Part shown: positions 31,395-38,227 of the stretch, one piece after another
Layout: every line of letters begins with the position of its first letter
How positions within the stretch are numbered: the stretch's first letter is position 1
Assembly (NCBI GenBank): GCA_018647945.1
Contig: JABGSE010000017.1
Span: 1 to 38,227, forward strand
Direction: 5' to 3'
DNA length: 38,227 nucleotides
Source of the DNA: Flavobacteriales bacterium
GTDB taxonomy: Bacteria > Bacteroidota > Bacteroidia > Flavobacteriales > BACL11
Program-made: the position numbers and the translations under genes
Notes under the pieces: generated by a model
Told to the model about the DNA's origin: nothing
Seen by the model: the letters and a program-made list of their open reading frames with translations, nothing else
The model's database searches: none

Positions 31395-33410
31395 ATGAAT
31401 AAGTTTTTAGCTGTTTTATTTACTATATTTAGTTTTACAATAAATGCACAGATATTTAATCCTGTAAGTTGGGATTTTTCCCAAAAACAGATTTCGGAAA
31501 CAGAAGTAGAGCTAACTTTTAAAGCTTCTATTGACGATCATTGGCACATGTATTCTCAATTTATAGAGGACGATATAATTGCGACTAAATTTACGTTCTT
31601 TTATGAGGGAGACACTATAGTTTCAAAGCCATCAGAAGGGAAGTCTATTGAGCAATATGAACCTCTTTGGGAAATGACTTTAAGGTATTTTGAACATGAA
31701 GCAATTTTTAAACAAAGAATTACTGTAAATTCAAAATCAAATATTGAATTGGGAGGTTATGTAGATTTTATGGTGTGTGATGAATCTCAATGTTTGCCTC
31801 CAGATTATTCAGAATTCTCATTTACTATAAAAGGAGTAGAGGATGTTGTAGAGGGAAAAGAAACACTTAATTTTATTCAAAAAAAAACCGAAAAAACAGA
31901 ATTAGAGGAATCAAATAACAAAGAGAAATCAGAAGTTAAAGACATAAAAGTAAATGATAAGAAGAATTCAGATGAATCTTCAAGTAAAGGAATGTGGGGT
32001 TTATTTTTTATTGCTTTCTTTAGTGGATTTGCAGCTTTATTGACTCCATGTGTTTTTCCAATGATTCCTATGACTGTTTCTTTCTTTACAAAACAGTCCA
32101 AAACAAAAGCTAAAGGAATTACAAACGCCATTATTTATGGAATTTCAATTATTGTAATTTATGTTGCTTTAGGAGTAGGAGTATCAGCTATTTTCGGAGC
32201 TGATTCTATGAACTTATTAGCAACAAATATTTATTTCAATATAGCATTTTTTGTTTTACTTATTGTATTTGGAGCTTCTTTCCTTGGAGCATTCGAAATA
32301 ACTCTACCTAGTTCCTGGGTAAATAAATCGGACAAGGCATCAGATAAAGGTGGATTGATCGGAATATTTTTCATGGCATTTACTTTAGCTCTAGTTTCCT
32401 TTTCTTGTACAGGTCCAATTGTAGGTACATTATTGGTTGAAGCGGCTTCAGGTGGATTTATGGGACCAATTATAGGAATGTTAGGATTTTCTTTAGCAAT
32501 TGCTCTTCCTTTTGCATTATTTGCAGCTTTCCCAGGGTGGTTAAATTCATTGCCTCAATCAGGAGGGTGGTTAAATTCTGTAAAAGTAACATTAGGATTT
32601 TTAGAAATAGCACTTGCATTTAAATTTTTATCAAACGCAGATTTAGTTATGGATACGCATCTCTTAGAAAGAGAAATATTTCTTGCTATTTGGATTGTTA
32701 TTTTTGGATTACTTACCATGTACTTACTAGGTTTTTTAAAGTTTGCTCACGATTCAGAGTTAAAATATATTTCTGTAAGTAGATTATCGGCTGCTATTCT
32801 AACAGGAACATTAACAGTATATATGATTCCAGGTTTGTGGGGAGCACCTCTAAAATTGATAGCTGCTTTTCCTCCACCTTTAGAATATAGTGAATCACCT
32901 TATGGACTAGGAAATAGATTAGGTGGTAGTGCAGATGAACATATAGAAGGACAACATTTAGGACCTCAAGGGATAATGGCTTTTAATGATTATGATAAAG
33001 GATTAGCTTATGCTAAAAAAGTTGGTAAACCAGTTGTAATTGATTTCACTGGTAAAGCTTGTGTAAATTGTAGAGAGATGGAACAAGCTGTTTGGTCGGA
33101 TCCGGTTATTAAAAATATCCTTAAAAATGATGTTGTTTTAATCTCACTTTATGTGGATTTGAAAACGAAACTTCCAAAAGAGGATCAATATGAAACTACT
33201 CTTGCTGGCAAAACTAAAAAAGTAAGAACCATTGGAGATCAATGGATGGTACTTCAAGCCAATACTTATGGCACAAATTCTCAACCTTATTATGTTTTCT
33301 TAAATCATGAAGAAGAAACCTTGGTAGAAAATGCTAATTATCAAGATTATGGTACGGTAGACCTTTTCAAAGATTGGTTAAACAGGGGACTAGCAGAGTT
33401 CTCTAAATAA
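31395..33410 (+). CDS. dsbD: Protein-disulfide reductase DsbD-like
   Basis: A 671-residue inner-membrane protein that passes electrons from cytoplasmic thioredoxin to periplasmic thiol proteins. Signal peptide 1-19 is followed by the periplasmic alpha domain with the C128/C133 pair (VCDESQC). A Lys/Glu/Ser-rich linker (about 160-198) leads to the membrane core with C219 (LLTPCVFP) and C338 (FSCTGPIVG). The C-terminal thioredoxin domain has C556-V-N-C559 in DFTGKACVNCREME. All six redox cysteines are present. The segment about 375-395 has two near-identical GWLNS pieces. It is 3 nt after the small membrane protein. Confidence 0.94.
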   Translation: MNKFLAVLFTIFSFTINAQIFNPVSWDFSQKQISETEVELTFKASIDDHWHMYSQFIEDDIIATKFTFFYEGDTIVSKPSEGKSIEQYEPLWEMTLRYFEHEAIFKQRITVNSKSNIELGGYVDFMVCDESQCLPPDYSEFSFTIKGVEDVVEGKETLNFIQKKTEKTELEESNNKEKSEVKDIKVNDKKNSDESSSKGMWGLFFIAFFSGFAALLTPCVFPMIPMTVSFFTKQSKTKAKGITNAIIYGISIIVIYVALGVGVSAIFGADSMNLLATNIYFNIAFFVLLIVFGASFLGAFEITLPSSWVNKSDKASDKGGLIGIFFMAFTLALVSFSCTGPIVGTLLVEAASGGFMGPIIGMLGFSLAIALPFALFAAFPGWLNSLPQSGGWLNSVKVTLGFLEIALAFKFLSNADLVMDTHLLEREIFLAIWIVIFGLLTMYLLGFLKFAHDSELKYISVSRLSAAILTGTLTVYMIPGLWGAPLKLIAAFPPPLEYSESPYGLGNRLGGSADEHIEGQHLGPQGIMAFNDYDKGLAYAKKVGKPVVIDFTGKACVNCREMEQAVWSDPVIKNILKNDVVLISLYVDLKTKLPKEDQYETTLAGKTKKVRTIGDQWMVLQANTYGTNSQPYYVFLNHEEETLVENANYQDYGTVDLFKDWLNRGLAEFSK

Positions 33411-33412
33411 TT

Positions 33413-34177
33413 TTGATTACTTCAATAATAAAGAAATGTCTTCTTCTTTATCACGGAAAAGAAAAGAAGAGATTAAAGATGAGAAGAGGTATTTTTAAAG
33501 GTATTCAACTTTCTGTTTTTCCTGAATTTCATTTACATCTTATATACCGAAATATTGAGCCAGATTTTCAGAAAATACTAAAAAAGAATATTTCTGAGGG
33601 TGATACTGTTTTGGATGTAGGAGCAAATATTGGTTATGTTTCAGTAGCATTAAGTAAATTAGTTGGAGATAAAGGTAAAGTTTTCTCTTTTGAAGCTATT
33701 CCTCATACATCATCAGAATTTATAGAGAATATAAGTCTTAATAATTGTTCTAACATTACTTTAATTCAGAAGGCATTATCCAATGAAAACAAAAAAGTTA
33801 CTTTCAGAATTCCGGATAAAGGAATCAATCATTCTATGGCTTCTATGGTTTGGCACAAAAAGGAAGACAACACTATTAATGTTGAAGTAGATTCTATTAT
33901 TTTAGATGAGGATAAAGATTTAAAGAATTTATCTCCTTCTTTTGTAAAGATTGATGTAGAGGGTTCGGAAGGAATGGTAATTTCTGGAATGAAAGAGTTA
34001 ATAAGTAGAGAAAAACCAATTATCTATATTGAATGTTCTGATAAAGGTAGGGAAACAGTATGGAATACTTTAAAGGATCTAAACTACTCTTGTTATTTTA
34101 CTTCAAATAATGAAGAAGAAGTGTTAGAATACGAACGATATAGACATAACGACTTTCTTTGGAGAGTCAATTCATAA
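33413..34177 (+). CDS. FkbM-family methyltransferase
   Basis: A 254-residue SAM-dependent methyltransferase. The SAM loop is TVLDVGANIGYVSVALSKLV (65-84), then VFSFEAIPHT, and the FkbM signature FVKIDVEGSEGMVISGM. FkbM-type enzymes methylate hydroxyls of polysaccharides, glycolipids or secondary metabolites; the substrate here is unknown. The start is probably TTG at 33413, 2 nt after the dsbD stop, because the extra N-terminal residues (IIKKCLLLY, KRLKMRRGIFKG) look like the normal family lead-in. The first ATG is at 33479. Confidence 0.86.
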   Translation: MITSIIKKCLLLYHGKEKKRLKMRRGIFKGIQLSVFPEFHLHLIYRNIEPDFQKILKKNISEGDTVLDVGANIGYVSVALSKLVGDKGKVFSFEAIPHTSSEFIENISLNNCSNITLIQKALSNENKKVTFRIPDKGINHSMASMVWHKKEDNTINVEVDSIILDEDKDLKNLSPSFVKIDVEGSEGMVISGMKELISREKPIIYIECSDKGRETVWNTLKDLNYSCYFTSNNEEEVLEYERYRHNDFLWRVNS

Positions 34178-34214
34178 CATTTTAGTACATTAGCTATTCT
34201 ATAAAAAAAAGAAT

Positions 34215-35753
34215 ATGCTAGTAAAAACTTACGGTTCTGCAGTAAATGGAATACACGCCGCTACCATAACTATTGAGGTAGATGTTACAGCAGGAATTAA
34301 ATTCTTTTTAGTTGGTTTGCCAGATAATGCCGTAAAAGAATCGGAACAAAGAATTAGAGCTTCATTACAAAATAATGGTTACCGTATCCCAGGAAAAAAA
34401 ATTATTATTAATATGGCTCCTGCTGATATCCGAAAGGAAGGATCTGCTTATGACTTACCTCTTGCTATTGGTATATTAGCTGCTTCCGGACAGATGAAGT
34501 CTAAAAAAATTTCTGATTATATTATAATGGGAGAACTTTCCTTAGATGGGGGATTACAACATATAAAAGGAGCTTTACCAATTGCTGTAAAAGCAAGAGA
34601 GGAAGGTTTTAAAGGAATTATCCTTCCAAAAGAGAATGCAAGAGAAGCCGCTATTGTAAGCGACTTAGAAGTGTTAGGAGTAGATAATATAAAACAACTA
34701 ATAGATTTTTTTAATGGAGATATTGAAATTGAAAAAACAGAATTAGATACACGAGCAGAATTTTATGCTGCATTAAATAATAATATCCCAGATTTTTCGG
34801 ATGTAAAAGGACAAGAAAATATAAAAAGAGCATTGGAAATTGCAGCAGCTGGTGGTCATAATGTGATAATGATTGGACCTCCTGGTGCAGGAAAAACCAT
34901 GCTTGCAAAAAGAATGTCAGGAATATTACCTCCCTTAAGTTTGCAAGAAGCATTAGAAACAACAAAAATACATTCAGTATCAGGTAATATGACTGCTAAC
35001 GATACTTTAATTACCTCTCGGCCATTTCGTTCTCCACACCATACTATTTCGGATGTAGCTTTGGTAGGAGGAGGGACTAATCCACAACCTGGAGAAATAT
35101 CTTTAGCTCATAATGGTGTATTGTTCTTAGATGAATTACCAGAATTTAAACGAACGGTTTTGGAGGTAATGAGACAACCTTTGGAAGATAGGGTGGTTAC
35201 TATTTCTCGTGCAAAATCTACAGTGGATTACCCAGCTAGTTTTATGTTAATTTCTTCAATGAATCCATGTCCTTGTGGATATTATAATCATCCAGAAAAA
35301 GATTGTATGTGCCCTCCCGGAATGGTACAGAAATATCTGAACAAAATTTCAGGACCACTATTGGATAGAATTGATTTACATGTGGAAGTAACTCCTGTAA
35401 GTTTTACTGAGTTATCTTCCAAAGAAAAAGGAGAGAGCAGTAATGGTATAAGAAAAAGAGTTATCGATTCTAGGGTCATACAAGAGAGAAGATATGCTGA
35501 AGATAAAATGGTACATGCGAATGCACAAATGAGTAGTAAACAACTTCAGAAGTTTTGTAATTTGGATAAAGAAAGTAGCGAGATGCTAAAATTGGCTATG
35601 GAAAAACTGAACCTTTCTGCTCGTGCTTACGATAGAATTCTGAAAGTATCACGGACTATTGCTGACTTATCAAATTCTGAAAATATAGAAAGTCAGCATA
35701 TTGCGGAAGCGATTCAATATCGGTCCTTAGACCGTGAGGGTTGGGCAGGATAA
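34215..35753 (+). CDS. YifB/ComM-family Mg-chelatase-like AAA+ ATPase
   Basis: A 512-residue AAA+ protein. The N-terminal Lon-protease-like domain (about 20-170; EVDVTAGIKFFLVGLPDNAV, NMAPADIRKEGSAYDLPLAI) precedes the ATPase with Walker A GPPGAGKT (221-228), Walker B GVLFLDELPEF and the cysteine cluster MNPCPCGYY, DCMCPPG. The C-terminal Mg-chelatase lid has LSARAYDRILKVSRTIADL. In naturally competent bacteria ComM is a helicase that promotes branch migration during DNA uptake; whether this organism is competent is unknown. It stands alone, 37 nt after the methyltransferase. Confidence 0.94.
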   Translation: MLVKTYGSAVNGIHAATITIEVDVTAGIKFFLVGLPDNAVKESEQRIRASLQNNGYRIPGKKIIINMAPADIRKEGSAYDLPLAIGILAASGQMKSKKISDYIIMGELSLDGGLQHIKGALPIAVKAREEGFKGIILPKENAREAAIVSDLEVLGVDNIKQLIDFFNGDIEIEKTELDTRAEFYAALNNNIPDFSDVKGQENIKRALEIAAAGGHNVIMIGPPGAGKTMLAKRMSGILPPLSLQEALETTKIHSVSGNMTANDTLITSRPFRSPHHTISDVALVGGGTNPQPGEISLAHNGVLFLDELPEFKRTVLEVMRQPLEDRVVTISRAKSTVDYPASFMLISSMNPCPCGYYNHPEKDCMCPPGMVQKYLNKISGPLLDRIDLHVEVTPVSFTELSSKEKGESSNGIRKRVIDSRVIQERRYAEDKMVHANAQMSSKQLQKFCNLDKESSEMLKLAMEKLNLSARAYDRILKVSRTIADLSNSENIESQHIAEAIQYRSLDREGWAG

Positions 35754-35788
35754 AATTAGTATATTCGCAATTGAAAATTAAAGAAAAT

Positions 35789-36877
35789 ATGGCAAAAAAG
35801 AAAATTATCACTAAAAAGTCAGAGGATTTTTTAGAGAAATACATCAACAACCCTTCTCCGACAGGATTTGAAAGTGGAGGTCAGAAAATGTGGTTAGATT
35901 ACATAAAACCCTACATTGATACTCATTTTGTAGATACTTACGGAACGGTAGTTGGGGTGATAAATCCTGATGCAAAATACAAAGTTGTAATTGAAGCACA
36001 TGCAGATGAAATTTCTTGGTTTGTGCATTACATCACAAAAGATGGATATATCTACTTAAGAAGAAATGGAGGTTCCGATCATCAGATTGCTCCATCTAAA
36101 AGAGTAAATATTCATACCAAAAAAGGAATGGTAAAAGCTGTATTTGGATGGCCAGCAATTCATACTAGAACCGCAGGAACAGAGAAATCTCCAAAACTAG
36201 ATAATATATTTTTAGATTGTGGAGCAAAAGACAAAGAGGAAGTAGAAAAGTTAGGAATTCATGTAGGTTGTGTTGTTACTTATGAGGATGAATTTATGAT
36301 TTTAAACGATAAATATTATGTTGGTAGAGCATTGGATAATCGTATTGGTGGGTTTATGATTGCTGAGGTAGCTCGTTTGTTAAAAGAAAATAAAGTAAAA
36401 TTACCTTTCGGATTATATATTACTAACTCGGTGCAAGAGGAAGTAGGATTGAGAGGAGCTCAGATGATTGTAGAAAACATAAAACCAGATGTGGCAATTG
36501 TAACGGATGTTTGTCATGATACAGGAACTCCTATGATAGATAAAATAAAACAAGGAGATACTAAATGTGGAGACGGACCTGTTTTAACTTACGGACCAGC
36601 AGTACAGAACAACTTATTAGATCTTATTATTACAGCTGCAGAAAAGAATAAGATTCCTTTCCAAAGAGCGGCAGCATCCAGATCTACAGGTACTGATACA
36701 GACGCTTTCGCTTATGCAACAGGGGGAGTAGCGTCTTCTTTAATATCACTTGCTTTAAGATACATGCACACCACTGTGGAAAGTGTACATAAAGAGGATG
36801 TGGAAAATGTCATTCGATTGATTTACGAATCTTTACAGAAGATTAAAAACAATCAAGATTTCAGATATTTAAAATAA
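35789..36877 (+). CDS. M42-family metallopeptidase (glutamyl aminopeptidase-like)
   Basis: A 362-residue cytoplasmic two-metal aminopeptidase. Metal ligands can be traced: H71 in IEAHADEISW, D in GRALDNRIGG, the catalytic EE in SVQEEVGLRG, D in TDVCHD, and the late His in MHTTVESVHKEDV. The family forms large tetrahedral dodecamers that trim peptides released by the proteasome-like proteases. I start at ATG 35789; the longer frame overlaps the ATPase gene. A one-mismatch -7 box, TATATTCG (35760-35767), lies 21 nt upstream. A terminator follows. Confidence 0.93.
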   Translation: MAKKKIITKKSEDFLEKYINNPSPTGFESGGQKMWLDYIKPYIDTHFVDTYGTVVGVINPDAKYKVVIEAHADEISWFVHYITKDGYIYLRRNGGSDHQIAPSKRVNIHTKKGMVKAVFGWPAIHTRTAGTEKSPKLDNIFLDCGAKDKEEVEKLGIHVGCVVTYEDEFMILNDKYYVGRALDNRIGGFMIAEVARLLKENKVKLPFGLYITNSVQEEVGLRGAQMIVENIKPDVAIVTDVCHDTGTPMIDKIKQGDTKCGDGPVLTYGPAVQNNLLDLIITAAEKNKIPFQRAAASRSTGTDTDAFAYATGGVASSLISLALRYMHTTVESVHKEDVENVIRLIYESLQKIKNNQDFRYLK

Positions 36878-36882
36878 AATTT

Positions 36883-36907
36883 AAGGAACTCTTATAGGCT
36901 CCTTTTT
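36883..36907 (+). terminator. Rho-independent terminator after the M42 gene
   Basis: AAGGAACT and AGGCTCCTT can pair with one mismatch around a loop of about 6 nt, followed by a T-run. It begins 5 nt after the M42 stop. Confidence 0.6.
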
Positions 36908-36922
36908 AATCAGAAGTTTTTT

Positions 36923-36930
36923 TATATTTG
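36923..36930 (+). promoter_or_regulatory. -7 promoter box of the SPFH gene
   Basis: TATATTTG exactly matches TAnnTTTG, lies just after the terminator and ends 23 nt before the ATG at 36954. Confidence 0.55.
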
Positions 36931-36953
36931 ACAACAAACAAAAATTAATTATT

Positions 36954-37880
36954 ATGGAAGAAATAGATTTCCCAATTCAAACAATATTTTATGTTATAGG
37001 ATTATTCATCTTATTAAGAGGTACATTTTATATGGTAAAACAAAAACATGCGGTAATAATTGAAAGATTGGGAAAATTCAATAAAGTTTCAAAAGCTGGT
37101 TTGCACTTGAAAATCCCTTTTATTGATGTTATTTCTGGTAATGTAAACTTGAGAGTTAGAGAGCTGCCAGTTGAGGTGGAAACGAAAACAAAGGATGATG
37201 TATTTGTAAGAATAGTAGTTTCCGTGCAATTTTTTGTGATTGATGCTGTAGAAGGTATAAAAGATTCTTTTTATGAGTTAAATAACCCTGAACAACAAAT
37301 TCAATCCTATGTATTTGATTCAATAAGATCAGAGGTTCCCTTAATGGAGTTAGATGATGTTTTTGCAGAGAAAGAGAAGATTGCTTTAGCTGTAAAAGCT
37401 GAACTTTCAGGTACAATGCGGCAATTTGGATTTGATTTTATTAAAGCATTAGTAACTGATATTGATCCTGATGCAAAGGTAAAACACTCTATGAATGAAA
37501 TAAATGCTGCAAAAAGAATGAAAGAGGCAGCCAAAGAAGAGGCTGAAGCAGCAAAGATTAGAGTAGTTGCCGCTGCAGAAGCGGATATGGAAAGTAAACG
37601 ATTGGCTGGAGAAGGAATAGCTCAGCAAAGAATTGCAATTGCAAATGGATTAAAAGAATCTGTAGAGGAAGTTAAACTTGCTATGGAGGATCATGTGACT
37701 AGCCAAGATGTTATGAATATGTTATTTATGACTCAACATTATGAAACAGTTTCAAAATTAGGAGAGAATACGAGTACTATTTTTATGCCATATTCTCCAG
37801 ATAATGTAGGAGACTTACAAATGCAGATACAAAGTAGTTTGATTGCTGTTGATGGAATAAAAAACAAGAAGGAAAAGTAA
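36954..37880 (+). CDS. SPFH/band-7 family membrane protein (stomatin-like)
   Basis: A 308-residue protein with one N-terminal membrane helix (about 8-25), the SPFH domain (about 27-195: VIIERLGKFNKVSKAGLHLK, then LPVEVETKTKDDVFVRIVVS), and a long Ala/Glu/Lys-rich coiled coil (about 180-235; EAEAAKIRVVAAAEADMESK). The C-terminal region includes MNMLFMTQHYETVSKLGENT. It lacks the usual NfeD partner in view. Such proteins form membrane rings or organise membrane domains; a specific role is not known. It converges with tag, 1 nt apart. Confidence 0.93.
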   Translation: MEEIDFPIQTIFYVIGLFILLRGTFYMVKQKHAVIIERLGKFNKVSKAGLHLKIPFIDVISGNVNLRVRELPVEVETKTKDDVFVRIVVSVQFFVIDAVEGIKDSFYELNNPEQQIQSYVFDSIRSEVPLMELDDVFAEKEKIALAVKAELSGTMRQFGFDFIKALVTDIDPDAKVKHSMNEINAAKRMKEAAKEEAEAAKIRVVAAAEADMESKRLAGEGIAQQRIAIANGLKESVEEVKLAMEDHVTSQDVMNMLFMTQHYETVSKLGENTSTIFMPYSPDNVGDLQMQIQSSLIAVDGIKNKKEK

Positions 37881-37881
37881 A

Positions 37882-38227
37882 TTACACTTCATTATATCTG
37901 AAGCAATCAGTTATATGATCATTCACCATCCCCATAGCTTGCATATGAGCATAAACAATCGTTGTTCCAACAAATTTAAATCCTCTTTTCTTTAGATCAG
38001 AACTTATTTTATCAGAAAGAGGTGTGTTTGCAGGCATTTCACTTAATGATTTAAAATTATTTTGAATTGGCTTTCCATCTACAAATCCCCAAATATACTC
38101 ACTAAAGGTTCCAAATTCTTTTTGTACTTCTATAAAAGCAATGGCATTTGTTTTGGCTGCCTTTATCTTTAATCTGTTTCTGATAATTCCTGCATCTAAT
38201 TTAAGTTCTTTAATTTTCTTCTCTGAA
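37882..38227 (-). CDS. tag: DNA-3-methyladenine glycosylase I, 5' end cut by window edge
   Basis: The C-terminal 114 codons of a base-excision-repair glycosylase that removes 3-methyladenine. Recognisable Tag segments are IIRNRLKIKAAKTNA, EFGTFSEYIWGFVDG, PLSDKISSDLKKRGFKFVGT and TIVYAHMQAMGMVNDHITDC. The final H-x3-C pair (DHITDC) corresponds to two of the four Zn ligands of Tag. The N-terminus, with the remaining ligands and the catalytic pocket, lies beyond the right edge. The stop faces the SPFH stop. Confidence 0.93.
   Translation of the reverse strand, partial: SEKKIKELKLDAGIIRNRLKIKAAKTNAIAFIEVQKEFGTFSEYIWGFVDGKPIQNNFKSLSEMPANTPLSDKISSDLKKRGFKFVGTTIVYAHMQAMGMVNDHITDCFRYNEV

Noticed and set aside
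33408-33415. TAATTTTG, an exact -7 match at the dsbD stop
   Set aside because: It overlaps the stop codon and the probable TTG start of the methyltransferase. In DNA this AT-rich such matches occur by chance, and the 2-nt gap suggests co-transcription.
36883-36907. The terminator as a riboswitch for the SPFH gene
   Set aside because: It lies before the -7 box at 36923, so it would not be part of the SPFH mRNA.
1-38227. tRNA, rRNA, CRISPR arrays, insertion sequences, prophage or defence genes
   Set aside because: None was recognised on reading both strands; the few gaps are short apart from the island at 17.7-18.4 kb. Without a covariance-model search, a small structured RNA could be missed.

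Overview
The window is an AT-rich chromosomal segment from a member of the Bacteroidota, most likely the Flavobacteriia. The evidence is consistent: many genes are preceded by the Bacteroidota -7 promoter box TAnnTTTG rather than a sigma-70 -10 box; Shine-Dalgarno sequences are mostly absent; a PorG/DUF6089 outer-membrane protein of the type IX secretion system (T9SS) sits with uppS, bamA and two Skp/OmpH genes; an SprB-repeat-like domain is present; and one gene resembles the OprO/OprP porins. No rRNA, tRNA, CRISPR array, phage or insertion sequence was recognised. Most of the window is dense housekeeping DNA. Exact species cannot be read from it.

Layout. 1-1446: a minus-strand DEAD-box helicase followed by a VF530-family gene cut by the window edge. 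1579-2475: a HupE/UreJ-type membrane protein with an unusual SprB-like tail. 2549-5915: korA-korB (2-oxoacid:ferredoxin oxidoreductase) divergent from a two-cluster ferredoxin that is its plausible electron acceptor. 5925-7869: an Nfu iron-sulfur carrier divergent from a gamma-carbonic-anhydrase-like protein, then murI. 7885-16088: a long minus-strand envelope cluster, transcribed CBS protein, single-POTRA Omp85, nadK, porG, uppS, bamA, skp, skp, closing in a strong hairpin terminator. 16202-17677: pdxJ and an alpha/beta hydrolase.

17678-18385 is the odd part. It holds a 31-residue single-TM protein with its own promoter, two 36-bp direct repeats, a second diverged pair of 47-bp repeats whose differences look coding, and an 80-codon ORF whose amber stop is followed in the same frame by 63 more open, protein-like codons. 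It looks like a small decaying tandem duplication inserted between housekeeping genes. 18386-21295 carries DUF1569, a PqqB-like lipoprotein, a GNAT enzyme and a LuxE-like acyl-activating protein, the last three overlapping by 4 nt each. 21355-21890 has a DUF4399 lipoprotein followed by the stump of an RND efflux pump gene.

21906-24750 pairs a Na+/phosphate cotransporter with a phosphate-selective-type porin, giving outer- and inner-membrane steps of one uptake route. 24799-25848 is a MurG-like glycosyltransferase. 25896-34177 is a plus-strand run: trmB, an alkyltransferase-like protein, mrp, a short nfu, pabB, tilS, a small membrane protein, dsbD and a FkbM methyltransferase. The window closes with a YifB/ComM ATPase, an M42 peptidase, a terminator, an SPFH membrane protein and the 3' end of tag.

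Recurring themes are iron-sulfur metabolism (KorAB, ferredoxin, two Nfu proteins, Mrp), outer-membrane biogenesis, several TTG/GTG starts, and a set of genes whose -7 box lies only 4 nt before the start codon, which predicts leaderless mRNAs. Nothing here amounts to a complete, clearly novel multi-gene system; the best candidates for undescribed biology are the 17.7-18.4 kb island and the HupE-SprB fusion.
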